A DNA stretch of 64,000 bases from Populus alba (GCF_005239225.2 NC_133294.1:17497631-17561630); one strand, 5' to 3'. Counted from the first letter of the stretch, positions 46,510-59,045 are shown. The notes: generated by a model from the letters alone, not told the origin. Program-made: numbers and translations.

Positions 46510-49500
46510 ATTCTTGAAAGATCTCGTCTTGTTTGTGAACTTTCTCTTCCCAAGTTTTTGTTTATCAATGATTTTGCAACAATCCCATTTGGAATCTACC
46601 TATCAAGGGAGGAATCTAAGCGGTGAAATCTTCTTTAAGATAGAGATAGATAGAGTGCGAGCCTGCATATCTATCCATGTAGCAATGCCATCTAGCTGTC
46701 TATCTTCCGACTTAAAGTTGTGAAGTTGAAACTGAATTGAGTTGCTAACTAGATGCTTTGGTTGTTCATTGGCAAATTACATTAATGTCATCAAGGTTGG
46801 AAGGGCATTTTGTCATTTTAGAGGGAGGAAATGGGGTTTCTGCTGTGTTGACTGTGGAGTCTGTTGGAAGTTGGGGAGAGAGATCAGAAATGGGAGATGG
46901 TCAAAGGTTGAGTTAGTTACTTCCATTGGTGGGTGATGCCAAGGACAGAGGTGGAGAGGTTTTATCTTTTCTTAATTCTAAAAAAAATTATGTATATTTA
47001 TAAAGTTGTTTTATTATGTTTAATTCATCCTAAATAAAATATAATATAAAAATAACTATTTTACCTTGTAACTTATTAGCAAATATAATTTTTTTTCAAC
47101 TGTTATTCTAATTAGTGTTTTCGATATATTTGTTAAGAGTTATTTGATGATATTAATATGTTTATTTAAAAAATATATACATTTAAAAACATTACCATAT
47201 ATTTCATTAATACCATTTATTTTTATTTGAACATTTGATTTTTACTCTTTAAAATAATCAACAATAAATTAATGAGATTTAATTCATATACACAGATGAT
47301 GCTTAGCAAGTGTTTCAAGAACACTCGTTAGCTTTTCCCATATTTATGATTTCATCGGTTCTTGATTCTCTTCGCCTATGTGGAGATATACATATAATAA
47401 AGTGTGGTAAATTTAAGACAATAATACATCACACGTGTATTGCTTAATTATTCTTTTCTTGCACTTTATAGTATAGGTTATATTAATTAGTTAATTGCTG
47501 CTTTCCACCTACCCATATATAAGTCTTGTTTAAAAATATGGTTTGCGATTGATTTTTAAAGTGTTTTTTATGCTGAAATACATTAAAATTATATATTTTT
47601 TTATTTTTAAAAAATTATTTTTAAGATCAGCATATCAAAATGATCTAACATATATAAAAAAATTTAATTTTTTTAAAAATATGGGTTGGCCCGCATTTCT
47701 AAAAGGAAATTAAAGTAATATTTTTTGTAATATTTTGGCTTGCTTAATTCTCCCAAATTTCATCAATGGAGAGAGTTTCGGTTTATTTATATCCATGATT
47801 AGGAGAGGAGCGAATTAAAATTAACTCCTTGCCCTCCAACTTGCTCTTGATAGCAAAGGGAAGAGACAATGGTGAGAGAAAACAAAAACCTTATGGTCCT
47901 ATGGACCACAGCTCTTAATATGGACACCACCTTCGTTATTAGGTGGAAAGAAGAAAAAAGAGAAGCTCTCATTTCTCCAACAATGGAGATAACAAACACT
48001 CCACCCCACCATGTGAAGCCCTATGCTGGATGACTTGAGCTAGCAGCCACCTTTCCAAGAGGAAATAGAGATGAAGCTACAAATAAAACCATCGAGAGAG
48101 AAAGGTGCTAGCTAGTATTCTTTTCTAATCTTTTTTGTGAGGGATTGATGGTGAGAGGAGCTAAGGCAAAGGGCCAAAAGCTACTCTAGTCCACATCAAT
48201 ATATTGCTAAAGAAAACGCAAAGGTTATTGCCCTTTACGCAAATTAACTTGAGGGACAAGCTTTAGAGGGATTGATGGGAGTTTTTCAAAGAAAGCTCGA
48301 GGATCATGCACATTAAAAAACCAGGAAGATGACAAGCGAACAAATTGACCCATGACATGATTAGGTCAGTGTCTATTAATGTTGTACAGATCCTGTCTTC
48401 ATGCATGCATGACAAAATTATCCACTGTTTTTCTTGTCACGGATCCATTTTTTTACATTTACCTTTCCAAAATTGAGTATGATTTATGCGGAGTGTTTTG
48501 GATGTATTGGCTCTGGTTTTTAAGCTCTCTGAAAAAGTTTTTCACGTGGCAAAAGAGGGCCTCGATCCTTTCTTGACTGTCTTCAGAATTTGACTTTCTG
48601 TTTGTAGGCCAATGAGCTGCATTAGTGACTCCATGAGAGGATCTTCGTTGCCTTCATCAATTCACAGTATAATTTGACCTGCACATGGTGGTGGGTCTTC
48701 ATTGTATTTGCATTAATCTGTATAATTTACACTTAAGTTTCTGAGAATCCAAACAGATCGTAGGATGATCATTGACTAGTGCTAGCTGGTCACTTTTTTT
48801 TGTTAGCTGGAAGATGGTATAATTTATTGTTTGACGTTATAGGGCTGCTGTGAGCCTAGCTAGCACGAGCCCTCGTAGCAATGGTGTTTTGGTTGATTAA
48901 TGCACTATTGCTATGTTAGGTGCAAACGGGATTTGTGTGCCAAAGCAAAGAGTGATATCTTTAGACAGAACTTTGAGTAGAAAAGAAGTGAAATTTAACA
49001 CACAAGCTAGCAAAGGTACAATTTACCTTGGCTTTGAAGAGAAAGATGCATGCATAAAAAAAAAAAAAAATTATGTTCATCAAAATTAGTGATAAAATCT
49101 TTGAGTTAACCTAAAACTATATTAATATTAAAATTTAAATATATTTGAGTCTGGACCTTGACGGGGTCCACTAAATTAAGCCATTAGCACTGAAAATGGC
49201 CTTCCCAAAATAATAAAGTCCTAATCTTTTCCTTGGAGCCCTTAAATTTGACTAAGAAGTTTTAAGCACTACAACCGTGGAGCTAACTCTTTAAAAAGTC
49301 TAGTGGTTATGTGGTGGATTAGCTAACTAGACATTCATGCCAAAGCCATTGACAACTCTTTTTTCTCTTCTTTTCTTTATGTAAGAATAAATAACGCAAC
49401 TCAAAGTGAAAGCAAAGCTAAACATATACATATACAATGTGGCTGGCCTTGTTAATCACCAGCTACAATTAAGTTTTTATGAACATGTTGGGATTTACTA

Positions 49501-49840
49501 AATGATGCCAACCTTATTGTATACAAATATAGAAATTTATAATCGAATCAATCCTTTTCAAAATAGCTAAATTCAAGCTTTGAGCTTGATATATCGATAA
49601 AACTATAAAATTTAATTAATTTTTCAATAAATCTAAGTAGTTTGATAATATATATATATATATATATATGAGCAAAATCTCTACACACGCAATAATAATT
49701 ATTAAAATCAAAATCATAAATAATTTCAAAATGAGAACAATTAATAGTAGCATGTACATTTATATTATAACATATTGCAAATAATCTTCTCAATTCTTTA
49801 AAATTTTCAAATTCTTTTAAATAATAGTTCTTAACAATAT
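46510..49840. other. ARM gene promoter and intergenic sequence
   Basis: The first 300 bp should hold the leader and core promoter of the ARM gene. The rest includes a MITE-like AT-rich copy at about 47530-47700 and a (TA)n run at about 49650-49670. Frames at 47799-47999 (minus) and 48379-48576 (plus) have no recognised motif. Confidence 0.45.
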
Positions 49841-49848
49841 AATTAAAG

Positions 49849-50292
49849 TAGAGATGATTATTTTTAGTTCGATTCAGTTCAGTTTTTATTAAAAAAAAAA
49901 AAAATAACCAAACCGGAAAAAAACAAAAAAAAAATGAAACTGGTTTAAATCGACAGGTTTTGGTTCGATTTGATTTTTTAAACGAAAACTAGTTGAAACC
50001 GGTTTGGCTCGATTTGTTCCTGTTTGGCTCAGTTTTGGCTTAGTTTAACTTGGTTTTTTTTAATTTCTCTGTTTTGACTCGATTTTTTTTTTATTTTAGC
50101 TCGGTTTTTTTTTTTTTTGGCTCAGTTTGGATTTAATTCGGTTTTTTCGTTGCAAGCTTATAAAACCGAACTGGTCGATTTTTTTAAAAATCTAATCGGT
50201 TTTATCTGGTCTTTTTCACGGTTTAGTTTTTTCAATTATTTTTTTCTAGTTTTCTCGATTTAATCAGTTTTTTAATTTTTTTACTTACCCCC
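49849..50292 (+). mobile_element. Longer hAT-like element rich in GGTTTGG/CTCAG motifs
   Basis: Starts TAGAGATGATTATTTTTAGT and ends TTACTTACCCCC. It shares the start and the AAACTGGTTTAAATCGACAG region with the element at 17786. The second half is a degenerate series of 'ggctcagttt' and 'gctcgattt' units. No coding capacity. Confidence 0.55.
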
Positions 50293-50309
50293 GAGTTAAA
50301 CCTGACTTA

Positions 50310-50510
50310 GAGCGTGTCGGTTGCTTTTCAAATAGCTTTTCGTGCCGAAAAGCATGCCAATGATGTTTTTTTATTTTTTAAAAATCATTTTTGACATCAG
50401 CACATTAAAACGATCCAAAAAGTACAAACCGAACTCAATTTTAGCAAAAAAAAAAAAAAAAATTCAAAATTTGACGAAACGCAGTTACAAACGCAATGCC
50501 AAACACTCTC
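50310..50510. mobile_element. Tourist-like MITE, intact
   Basis: 201 bp with TTA target duplications (50307-50309 and 50511-50513). Left end GAGCGTGTCGGTTGC; right end GCCAAACACTCTC, i.e. inverted GAGAGTGTTTGGC. The core includes CATCAGCACATTAAAACGAT and CCGAAAAGCATGCCAATGAT. It is the reference copy for the family in this window. Confidence 0.75.
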
Positions 50511-50639
50511 TTAAAGTCATATTAACCAGTCCTTTTCTCATTGCTTATTGAATTGAAGATATCGCGTACTTAAAATTCATTTCAACTCAAATACTGTAAA
50601 TAATTCATTGAATGTATTTTTCAGTTTTTATATCCTTCA

Positions 50640-53480
50640 TCTTATAATTGATCAATCCAAAACTTCTAAGAGATCCCTCCCTCGGTGTAGTTTGTATAGA
50701 ATCACCAAGTTTCAATTTCTCAGCTCTACACTTTCTCTTTTTCACACACAAATCAGGAATGGTTTCTAACTACAAAAAGCTTGAGGTTTGTGGTCTGCAA
50801 ATCTCTCTAATGGTGATGAAAATCTTAGAGCTCAATCAGCTTCACTATCTGTACTGTTAATTACGAAAAAGACCTATAGAGTGGCTTGTTTCTTACAGCT
50901 TGCCCCAGCAAGAAAATGACGTGACCTCATGGCATCAAGCATGGAAATAAATCTTGGCCAAAAGACTGATATGGCTATCATTAGCTTCTGGCTTGAACGA
51001 GACAGCTTGCCAGAACGTTAATGGCTGAAAGGAGAGTCATGAGAGCACGGGATCTTAATTAAACAAAGTGGCTCGCAAGTTGCATGAATTGGCTCTGTAC
51101 AAAATTCGCAACAACAAAGAAATTATAAGACAATTAAGCCATAGAACTCCTGAATTGCTATCAAAACATTCAAGATTTTTACACTAAATATAGCTTTTTA
51201 TGTTAGCTTGTTTGGAAATATAGTTACAATTAGTTTTTTAAATAATTTTTCGTGTCAAAATATATGTCAATGATTTTTTTTTAAAAAAAAAAAATTATTT
51301 TTGACATTAACATATCAAAATGATTTGAAAACATTAAAAATATATTAATTTAAAATTAATAAAATATTTTTGAAACGCAGAAATAAACCGTTCATTTTTT
51401 AAAATTGTTTTCAATGAGAATAAAATATTTATTTTATTGTATTTTTTTATAATTTTGTAGATTAATTTTTTTCTTACAATCATGTAAAAATTATAAGTCA
51501 TTGGGTTTTTTTTTTTTAAAAAACAAAAAAACTTGCTTTTCAGATTACAACAAGTTTTTATTTAAAAAAATTATTTTCTAATAAAAAATGATGAATAAAA
51601 AAAAGGGAGTTTCAATTAAAGAGATGCATTTTTTTTCTCCTCGATTTTAATTATTGATATTTTTACTAATAGTTATTTTAATTTTCTTTAATTTTTATTT
51701 AAAGACATGCTACTAATAAAAAAGATGATTCCATCATTACAATGCGAATCTCTATCTCTTTGGGGCTATACAAAAAATTAAATGTGTTCTAACAAAATAT
51801 ATTTTTTCCTTAAAATTTAAATCACTATCTCTCTTTTAAATAACTATTTTAGTTGCCATAAAATTAGATTTCAAATACTATCTTATAGCATTGTGCAAGC
51901 ACAGCATATACAAATTGAGTGTTTGGTATCATTTAAAAATATTTTTTAATTAAAAATACATTAAAAAATATTTTTTACATCAAAACCATCTAAAATATTT
52001 TAAAAAAATCAATTAATGAAAAAAAATTAAAAGACAGGTTATAAACAAAAACAAACTCGCTTGTAAATTTGGGTCCGTGAGACACAATGTTCCCGGGCAT
52101 TTACCACGAGTAAGTTACCAAGCCTGCTAAATCCGGCCCATCTTAGTCCAGTCCAGCCTGAATGAAGCCCAATTTCAGGCTTGAATTTCATCAGAGGAAC
52201 TAGAAAACGTCTCTCTTCAGGGCATGGGAACTAGGCAAAGGTGTCAGGTTATAACTGATGTAAAAAGCTAAAAAAAGGGAGGGAGAGAAGAAAAAATCAC
52301 ATATTTAGCACACAAAAATAATATTTTTCACATAAGCTACCTCTCCTTAGATTAATGCCAGTAAAAAGTGTTCGCTCTTTTTTTCTAGAAAATGCTAACA
52401 TTATTATACCAGTTGCTGCAACCCCCAAATACACCGTAGGACAAAGCACCGGCACCGACGGGCCACTCCTTTGTTCACAGGTCTATACAATAATCCCTGC
52501 AGAAGCCATGCCCCTAACAACTCTGCTTTTCTCCTTTCAAGTCTCTCGACATCCCAAGTATGAACATCATTCAACCATGTTAGAAGGCAATAGCCATTGT
52601 TGGCGACGTGGACTTGCTTCAAACCACGCAGCAGGATGCACTTAGCTGCAAAGGCCCTCGATATATTTGATGTCACCGAGTCTACAGATATTGCCCGACC
52701 TACTGAACATAACTAGATGGTATTGGGAATCGAATAATTGAGGAAAGCAAATTTGAAAACGTGATATGTCCTGGTGCTTCCTGTTTTTGCAGGACTTTGA
52801 CAGGGCCAAGATGGCAATGCATAGTGGGGATGGATCTTGGTTCGTTAGTGACCCATTACAACGGCTGCTTCATCCACTTCTGTGCATAGGAAACCTAGCA
52901 AACTCGCTCTTCAGGATATCAGGTAGATAAAGAGAACTTGCATGCAGCCATGGAGATTATTGATGCATAAGCTTTGTATGTAGTATATTTAGCTTCCAAG
53001 TTTCAATGGTGTCCATCCTCTTCTTGTTAACCATCCAAGTCATTCAGCTGCATGAACTGCATCCTAATCCCTGCATACTGTGGCTTGTCATGTTGTCTGA
53101 ACGAGATCCTGTGATGATACAGAAATGGCCAGTGAGATTATTGACACAACAGAGCTTCAAGAATGCAAAAACTCTAGAAAATTCAGAACCCTGTTAAGTT
53201 GATGGAAGAAGAATAACAGAAACTTAACACCACGTACACCAGTGACCCTACCGCACAGGATCATTGATATGGGAGGAAAAGGTTTTTACCACCATACATA
53301 AAAATACGACATTAGTCAAGAATTAAGCAACAATTTCCAGGTAAATAGTTTCACTCAACCAGATTCAGGAGCTAGACATCACTATTTCTGATCAAAATGC
53401 AAAAAAAAAGCCGTCAAATGGGACCTCAACCTACTGAAAGAAAGGAGGCACGTCAGTAGCCAACAGTGTCACTAGCACAC
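50640..53480. other. Intergenic region 3' of the auxin-receptor gene
   Basis: No confident gene. A leader-like stretch precedes a 33-codon frame (50758-50859, MVSNYKKLEVCGLQISLMVM onward) that I cannot identify. MITE-like copies lie at about 51190-51390 and 51915-52045. From 52100 to 53480 the composition is more balanced; a 90-residue minus-strand frame at 52404-52676 shows no family motif. Part of this may be 3' untranslated sequence or debris. Confidence 0.4.
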
Positions 53481-53528
53481 TATATAGTTGAATTCCTTCT
53501 TTTTTTTCTTTTTTTTTTGTGCGTGTGT

Positions 53529-53550
53529 GTGTGAGAGAGAGAGAGAGAGA
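53529..53550. repeat. (GT)n-(GA)n simple repeat next to the auxin-receptor stop codon
   Basis: GTGTGTGTGTG passes into GAGAGAGAGAGAGAGAGA, about 15-40 bp past the stop codon of the AFB gene, within its presumed 3' untranslated region. Confidence 0.85.
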
Positions 53551-53563
53551 TTACCTGCATATT

Positions 53564-56500
53564 TTATAAACCTGAGAGAGTCAGTACACAAGGCGGGGCA
53601 TCTCTTCTTGGTCCCACAACAGAACGATAAACATAAACTTTATCAGCCTGAGAATCATCACTCCCATCCTCTTTCATTACCTCTACATTCAATCTGGGCA
53701 TCTCCCTTGCCAATACCCGACAGCCATTCATTGTCACATTGCAGGCTGACATCCAAAGAGACCTCATTGACTCGTATTTCTCCAAACCTGAAAGAAGTGC
53801 TGCATTTCCAAATGGGCAGTCCCTTATCTCAAGTTTCCTCAACTTTGGACAACCTTCCAGCATGCACTGCATCCCCCTATCACTACTGCCAGCAAAAGCC
53901 ACTGACAGAGTTTCCAGATTTTTGGCATACTGCCCAATATACTCGAATGTCAGGTCAGTCAAGAGACCTGAAACAGAAAGCCTCTGTAGTTTAGTGCATG
54001 TCCTCACTACCGCCCCAAAAGCTTCATCCATGGGTTCGTTTGTCAAGTAATCTGGTTGGCCTGGATTCATTATGCAGAGACGGAAGTGGGTGAAATCTGG
54101 GCAGTTCTGCACAATGGTGGCTACTGCAGCATTAGTCATCTGCCTGCAAAAGTAGAGAACATAGTGGAGTCTCCGACATCCGTAAGACACAGCAAGAAAC
54201 CCAGCTTCAGTCACCCCATGGATAACTTCCTCATCAAAGGGATCGGCAGGGAAGACACGGAGCTCCTCAAGCAATGGACAGTTAGATCCAACAGCCTCCA
54301 AACCTTTGTCCCCCACAGTGTCCAAGACCTGCATTAATGATATGAATAAGCCTCCAAACAGTCAACCATCTAGAGACTAGGACTCCATGTTTTGGTGTGA
54401 TTAACTGCAATTGACAGTTGAGCTTCTTTTTTCAGTTGGGGGCTGCAAATGAAAGGGTGCTACCCTATTTGATTCGAAATGTTGCCCTGACTTTCTAACA
54501 TTTGAAGATTTGCCTCTTAGCACTAGAACCCTGTGTTTAGGCTCCATATGCTATTTTATTGTATGGGGATCAGGTCCTCCCATAAATCTATGACAAGTTC
54601 TCTTTATTGCTTAATTTCATGATAGCCTTAGCAGCTCTGTGAATTAATTTAAACAAAGGGTGAAACTCATGCACAGCCACATTTTCTTTTTCTCTATCAC
54701 AAATTTGTGAAACATTCTTCCTTGCATCAAAGATACTGATGAATATCCTAATCCAAAAATTGAGTGTATGTCATGTTAATGCAAAGAATACAACTATCCA
54801 TACATTGCAGTCATTATTAAAGTAGATGGTGAATATAAACATAGGCAACTTGATGTATAAAACTGTTCAATATAAATAGTAACATTATACAGGAAAAATA
54901 CAAAATCAGAAGTTTTATACCGCACAACATATTTGAAACAAAAGGAGCATCAGATGAGTCAATTCTGAGAAAATTAACGGAAAAAATATCAGAAATTAAA
55001 GGTTGAGAGTTTGATAATATCCATTGAGCAAAAGGAGTCTTAATATAACAGTGTTATTAATTAACCAGAGAAAGTATATCATCCCTAAGTAGAGTTGAAC
55101 AATAAAGTCAGAAATCTAAGGCTCTGTGCCATGAAAAACTTGTAAGTGAAGATGATTAAATAAATTACTCATGTAAAAGTTAAATGATTGGTTTCCAAGA
55201 ATGAAACTGATGGGAAAGAATAAGAAAAACAAAGACCCATACCCAGAGGCGTTGAAGACGTGGACATTGACAAAGAAGACTCGCAAGTTCAATACTTTGC
55301 AGAAAGGCATAGCTCAAGTTTAAGAAAGTCAAGTTTGTACAGGCAGGATAGAGAACTGGTAAGTATGGTGCTGTTGCCTCCCATAAACCAGAAAGGGTAT
55401 TTAAATTCTTCAACTGGTTAAATGAACTTCCAAGCTCAGCGTACTGGTGAGCTGTAAGCTCTGGCATGAATGAACCAGTACCAAGCTCTGTTAACTGTGG
55501 AGCACAAACCAGCAGCCTTTGTAGGTGTTCCAAGGAAATACTTTTGTTGGCCTTCAGAACCTTCAGTGATTTGCACCGACTTACAAGCCTCTCAAGTGCA
55601 TCAAAATTGACATCAGTGTTCAAGTTGGCAAAGTTTAGTACTTCCAATGATGTGAAGTTTTCAGGGAAGCAGCTTAACCAGTTGCCACTCTTGTCATCAA
55701 TGCCATTCTCTTGTATATCAAGCTGAGTCAAATTCCTGACAAGAAAGAAGTCAAAAGTTTTCTTAAGCAAGTGAAAAATAATGTAATAACACATATAACA
55801 CATAGTCGTCCAAAGCACAATAGAAATCATAAATCATAAAATTAAGGGTTTATTAACCAGCAAAAGAATGCTCAGTAACATCAAGAAAAGGAAAAAAATA
55901 TAGCAGTTGCATATACAGTAAAACACTTTTTTCCCATCATTAGACGTACCTTTTTAACCCTTGCAAGTACAAGATAAGGTTTCACGTTACAGTAAACTAA
56001 GATGAATACGTTGAAGGATAATAGTTGCAGCTATGCCTGATGGCCAACTATTCAAATATGCAAAACAGCACAGTGAAACCAGATCGATGAAATAATTTAT
56101 AAAAATTGGCTAGGAAAAGGATACATCATCACATAATGTGCTAGTTATATCAAGTTCTCACTACAAAAGCATGGTACATAATTATATATTGTTATAGGGA
56201 CATAATTTTTTAGGAATTTCAACCTTTGCTATAATCAATATTACTACTTTCTCCATTTCTCAAGTTAAAGTCAAGTTTCCAGCACATCTCCACTGGACTA
56301 CTTTGATACGATTCTCATGAAAGAAACCACTTCCAGGAGCACCATCAATCAAATAACAGGCTAAATCACAGATAGCAAATAAGCGTGGATCAACAGGGCT
56401 TAAGGTTCAGTGAATGAAACCCATAAACTTCATAGTTGCATAAAATCCAAAATTCTTTTATGCCAATATTCTGGACACGGCCTTTTCATTTATTCCCCTC

Positions 56501-58215
56501 CTTTCCAATTACAAAGCATCTGAGCCCAAGCAGATATTGAATGACATAATGATTTTACTAGACGATGGGGAAAAACCAAAGATGGATGATGTATCAGTAC
56601 CACCCAGAAAACATTGTAGAATCTTGACAACCATTCAGCATTTTCCATGGTCATCACTATCTAAACCAACAACCAGTAAAAAAGGTGCATTTGAGCAGGG
56701 GGGCTACAAGTTGACAACAATACTATGACATCAAGTAAATGCACATCTAACAGATAAAATGTCACATCAAGAAAAGACAAACAAAGCACAGGACAAAAGA
56801 GATGAAAAAGCAGAACCAACTTCTATTTACATAAACTAATTTTCAGGTAAATTCTTCTGATCCAAAAACAAATACATTTGCCTTGCAGCTTCCCAATATA
56901 TGTCTGATCAATCATTAGATCTATTAAGAATTCAACGAAATACAAAGAACTCATGGACAGCAAAACCAGTTATGAGACTCGAGAAACCTGAAATGTATCA
57001 GTGATAATTGTGGAAAAACATTGAGTTTGTAACAACTACACTTTTCTTCTTATATCTTTTTTCCCTTTTTTTGTTTAACCAACAGGATAACTCTCCTCCT
57101 CCCTTGATCCTCCCATGTCATGTTGAGTACAATCCGATCTCAGGTTACTTGACACAACAACAAATAACTTCACAATCTAAGCTAGCAAGCACCCAACCTA
57201 GAACACCATTATTAATAGTATCTATTTATCAAACCCCCGCCAGTTAGCAACACTATCGTCCATGAAATATTTGACCGCACAATCCAGAAAATGTAACACA
57301 TAAAAAATTACAATTTCCACAGTAGATTAGAAAAAGGGTTTTATTTTTCTTTGCGGAGAATGACATCAATTACATGCCATGATCCATTAAATCATCATTA
57401 ATAGGTCAGAAGTCACATCAAGAAAAAGAAAACATAAATTAGAAAAAGAAAGTAAACAAACAACAGTAGAACCACTTCTTTTACTGTTTAAACTCTTCAA
57501 CCAGTAACCAACAAGCATAACCAGAAACAGCCAGGTTACTTCAAAACCCATTAATCAAAAACCAAAAAAACACGGAAAGTTTTTTACTTGATCTAAAACT
57601 GAATCAATCACTCACAACTTGTTTTAGATCTAACCCAGGACAGGAAAGGATAAAACAACAAAAACACAAGATTTTAAGACAACCAAGCAATGTAAGAAAC
57701 TGAGAAAATCCTTACTTGCAATGAGTGGCAATAGCAGCAAGCCCATCAGTACTAAACCCATCACAGCTCAAAAGAGAAAGAACCTTGAAATTAGGAAAAT
57801 TAAGAGCCAAAAACTCCAAACTTTCATCGCTAACAGCCATTCTCTTAAGCCTTAACTCTTCCAAAAAGGGATACTTTGCAGCGAAAACTACAAGCCAAGG
57901 ATGAACATCAGCTCCCCAGTTTTCAGGGACCAGATTAAAATCAGAAAATCTCGGCTTCCCTTTGAGAGTCACGCTCTTAATTCTTGGGAATCTACGTGCA
58001 ACAATTTCAGGAGAGACTGAATAACAGTTTCCTATAAAAACATGAGTTCTTGACCAGCTCTCTGCGTTGTACCAATCCTTGCATACTAAAGAGACTGCGC
58101 TACGATCTTTGTGTGATCTCAAGAGTGAAAGAACTCGTTCCAGTACTTCATCTGGAAATGGAGATGATCTTGTTGAGTCAAGAAATTCCTTTCTCATCTT
58201 TGGATTCGAATCCAT
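53564..58215 (-). CDS. AFB-like: TIR1/AFB-family auxin receptor F-box protein
   Basis: F-box subunit of an SCF ubiquitin ligase that binds auxin and Aux/IAA repressors in the nucleus. Exons: 58215-57716 (500 bp), 55735-55243 (493 bp), 54328-53564 (765 bp), a three-exon layout as in TIR1. They join in frame to 585 residues (TIR1 594, AFB2 575). The F-box is near residues 19-60 ([20 protein letters not shown]), followed by leucine-rich repeats. Auxin-site residues align: Phe90, Phe93, Arg414 (TIR1 Arg403, in FRLCI) and Ser449 (TIR1 Ser438, LSVSGLLTD). At the TIR1 His78 position it has Arg89 ([11 protein letters not shown]), as in AFB4/AFB5. The rest mixes TIR1-like and AFB4/5-like features, so it may belong to the AFB6-type clade absent from Arabidopsis; that placement is inference. 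Introns are long (about 2.0 and 0.9 kb). The first [13 protein letters not shown], is used. Confidence 0.93.
53752..53772 (-). promoter_or_regulatory. Degenerate miR393 complementary site in the AFB coding region
   Basis: The codons for SMRSLWM lie where TIR1, AFB2 and AFB3 carry the miR393 site. Comparing the antisense strand with miR393 (from memory), 16 of 21 positions match; differences are at microRNA positions 8, 11, 13, 20 and 21, of which 8 and 11 would be G-U pairs. Positions 1-7 and 14-19 pair fully. Confidence 0.5.
54350..55240 (-). other. Intron 2 of the auxin-receptor gene
   Basis: Non-coding; GT at 55242-55241 and AG at 54330-54329. No repeat or embedded gene is recognised. Confidence 0.75.
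55740..57714 (-). other. Intron 1 of the auxin-receptor gene
   Basis: About 1.98 kb; GT at 57715-57714 and AG at 55737-55736. Short frames inside (for example 56537-56728 and 57008-57247 on the plus strand) have no family motif. No embedded gene or clear transposon is seen. Confidence 0.75.
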
Positions 58216-58245
58216 CAAAGTAAAAGGCTCAAACTTTCTCAGTAT

Positions 58246-58310
58246 TTAGGAAGGTGAAAAACTTTTCATGCTTAAGATGAATACTGTAGATTATTTTCAG
58301 CAAAACCCAT
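58246..58310 (-). promoter_or_regulatory. Short upstream open reading frames of the auxin-receptor gene
   Basis: uORF 1 at 58310-58272 encodes MGFAENNLQYSS. uORF 2 at 58269-58246 encodes MKSFSPS and ends about 30 bases before the main ATG. A third, MGFL, begins at 58407. They matter only if the mRNA starts upstream of them; a TATA-like stretch near 58622-58634 (minus) would allow that. Confidence 0.4.
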
Positions 58311-58470
58311 TTTAGAATTTGAAAAATAAAGATGGAAAATGAAGAAAAGTAACGTTTCTGCAAAATCTGAAGTGATTTTTCTTGAGAGAACTTTATAAAA
58401 ATCCCATTTTGGTTTTCGAAAAATTGCAGATGAGAAGAAAACTAACGTTTCTGCAAAATCTGAAGTGAAA
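58304..58470. repeat. Imperfect tandem duplication (about 95 bp) in the auxin-receptor leader
   Basis: AACGTTTCTGCAAAATCTGA then AGTGA occurs at 58351-58375 and 58444-58468. Each copy is preceded by CCCATTTT and a GAAAAAT stretch. The duplication created the second MGF start of the short upstream frames. Confidence 0.75.
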
Positions 58471-58530
58471 TGCAGAAGTTGTGAATTGGAGAATTTGGAA
58501 TCACTCTCAGGTTGGTTTCTGCTCTCTTTC

Positions 58531-58570
58531 TTTCTTCCTTTGGTTAAGGGGTTTCTTCCTTTGGTTAAGG
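58531..58570. repeat. 21-bp tandem repeat
   Basis: TTTCTTCCTTTGGTTAAGG occurs at 58531-58549 and 58552-58570, upstream of the auxin-receptor gene. Confidence 0.9.
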
Positions 58571-58849
58571 AGAGGAGGAGGTTGAAGGGCCAAGCAAGAA
58601 AACAAACAGAGAGGTGTGGTGTAATATAATAGGAAAAGCATACAAAGTACAGGGAGGAGAGAAATATAACATAAAACAATTTATCATTGGAGAGATAAAA
58701 GATCATATAATTATTCATTACTTAATACTATTAATTATTATTGTGATTTATTTTAACCACTTGGTATTCTTTTTCTTTGTTTTGTATTTTTCAAGATTTT
58801 CTCTTTCTTGTAAATCAATGTAAGATATTAACTGTATCAACTAGTGTTC

Positions 58850-59045
58850 GAAAGAGTAATAAATAATACTTTTTAAAATATTTTTTATTTTAAAATATTT
58901 TAAAATAATATATTTTTATTTTTAAAAAATTATTTTTGACATTAGTATATTAAAATGATCTAAAAAATATATATATTAATTTTAAGGAAAAAAATAAAAA
59001 AAAAATTAAAACACTTTTAAAATACAAAAACAAATAGACCCTAAG
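58850..59045. mobile_element. MITE-like AT-rich copy
   Basis: Core phrases 'aaaaaattatttttgacatt' and 'agtatattaaaatgatctaa' match the Tourist-like copies; right end 'aaaaacaaatagaccctaag'. It abuts the truncated gypsy element. Confidence 0.5.

Noticed and set aside
52404..52676. 90-residue minus-strand protein
   Set aside because: No recognisable motif, no exon partners, and codon pattern not convincing; left as unassigned sequence.
58272..58718. 148-codon minus-strand open frame as a gene upstream of the auxin receptor
   Set aside because: It contains the translated tandem duplication of the receptor leader and low-complexity Phe/Lys-rich sequence; no family motif. Only its last short ATG-started parts may matter, as upstream frames.
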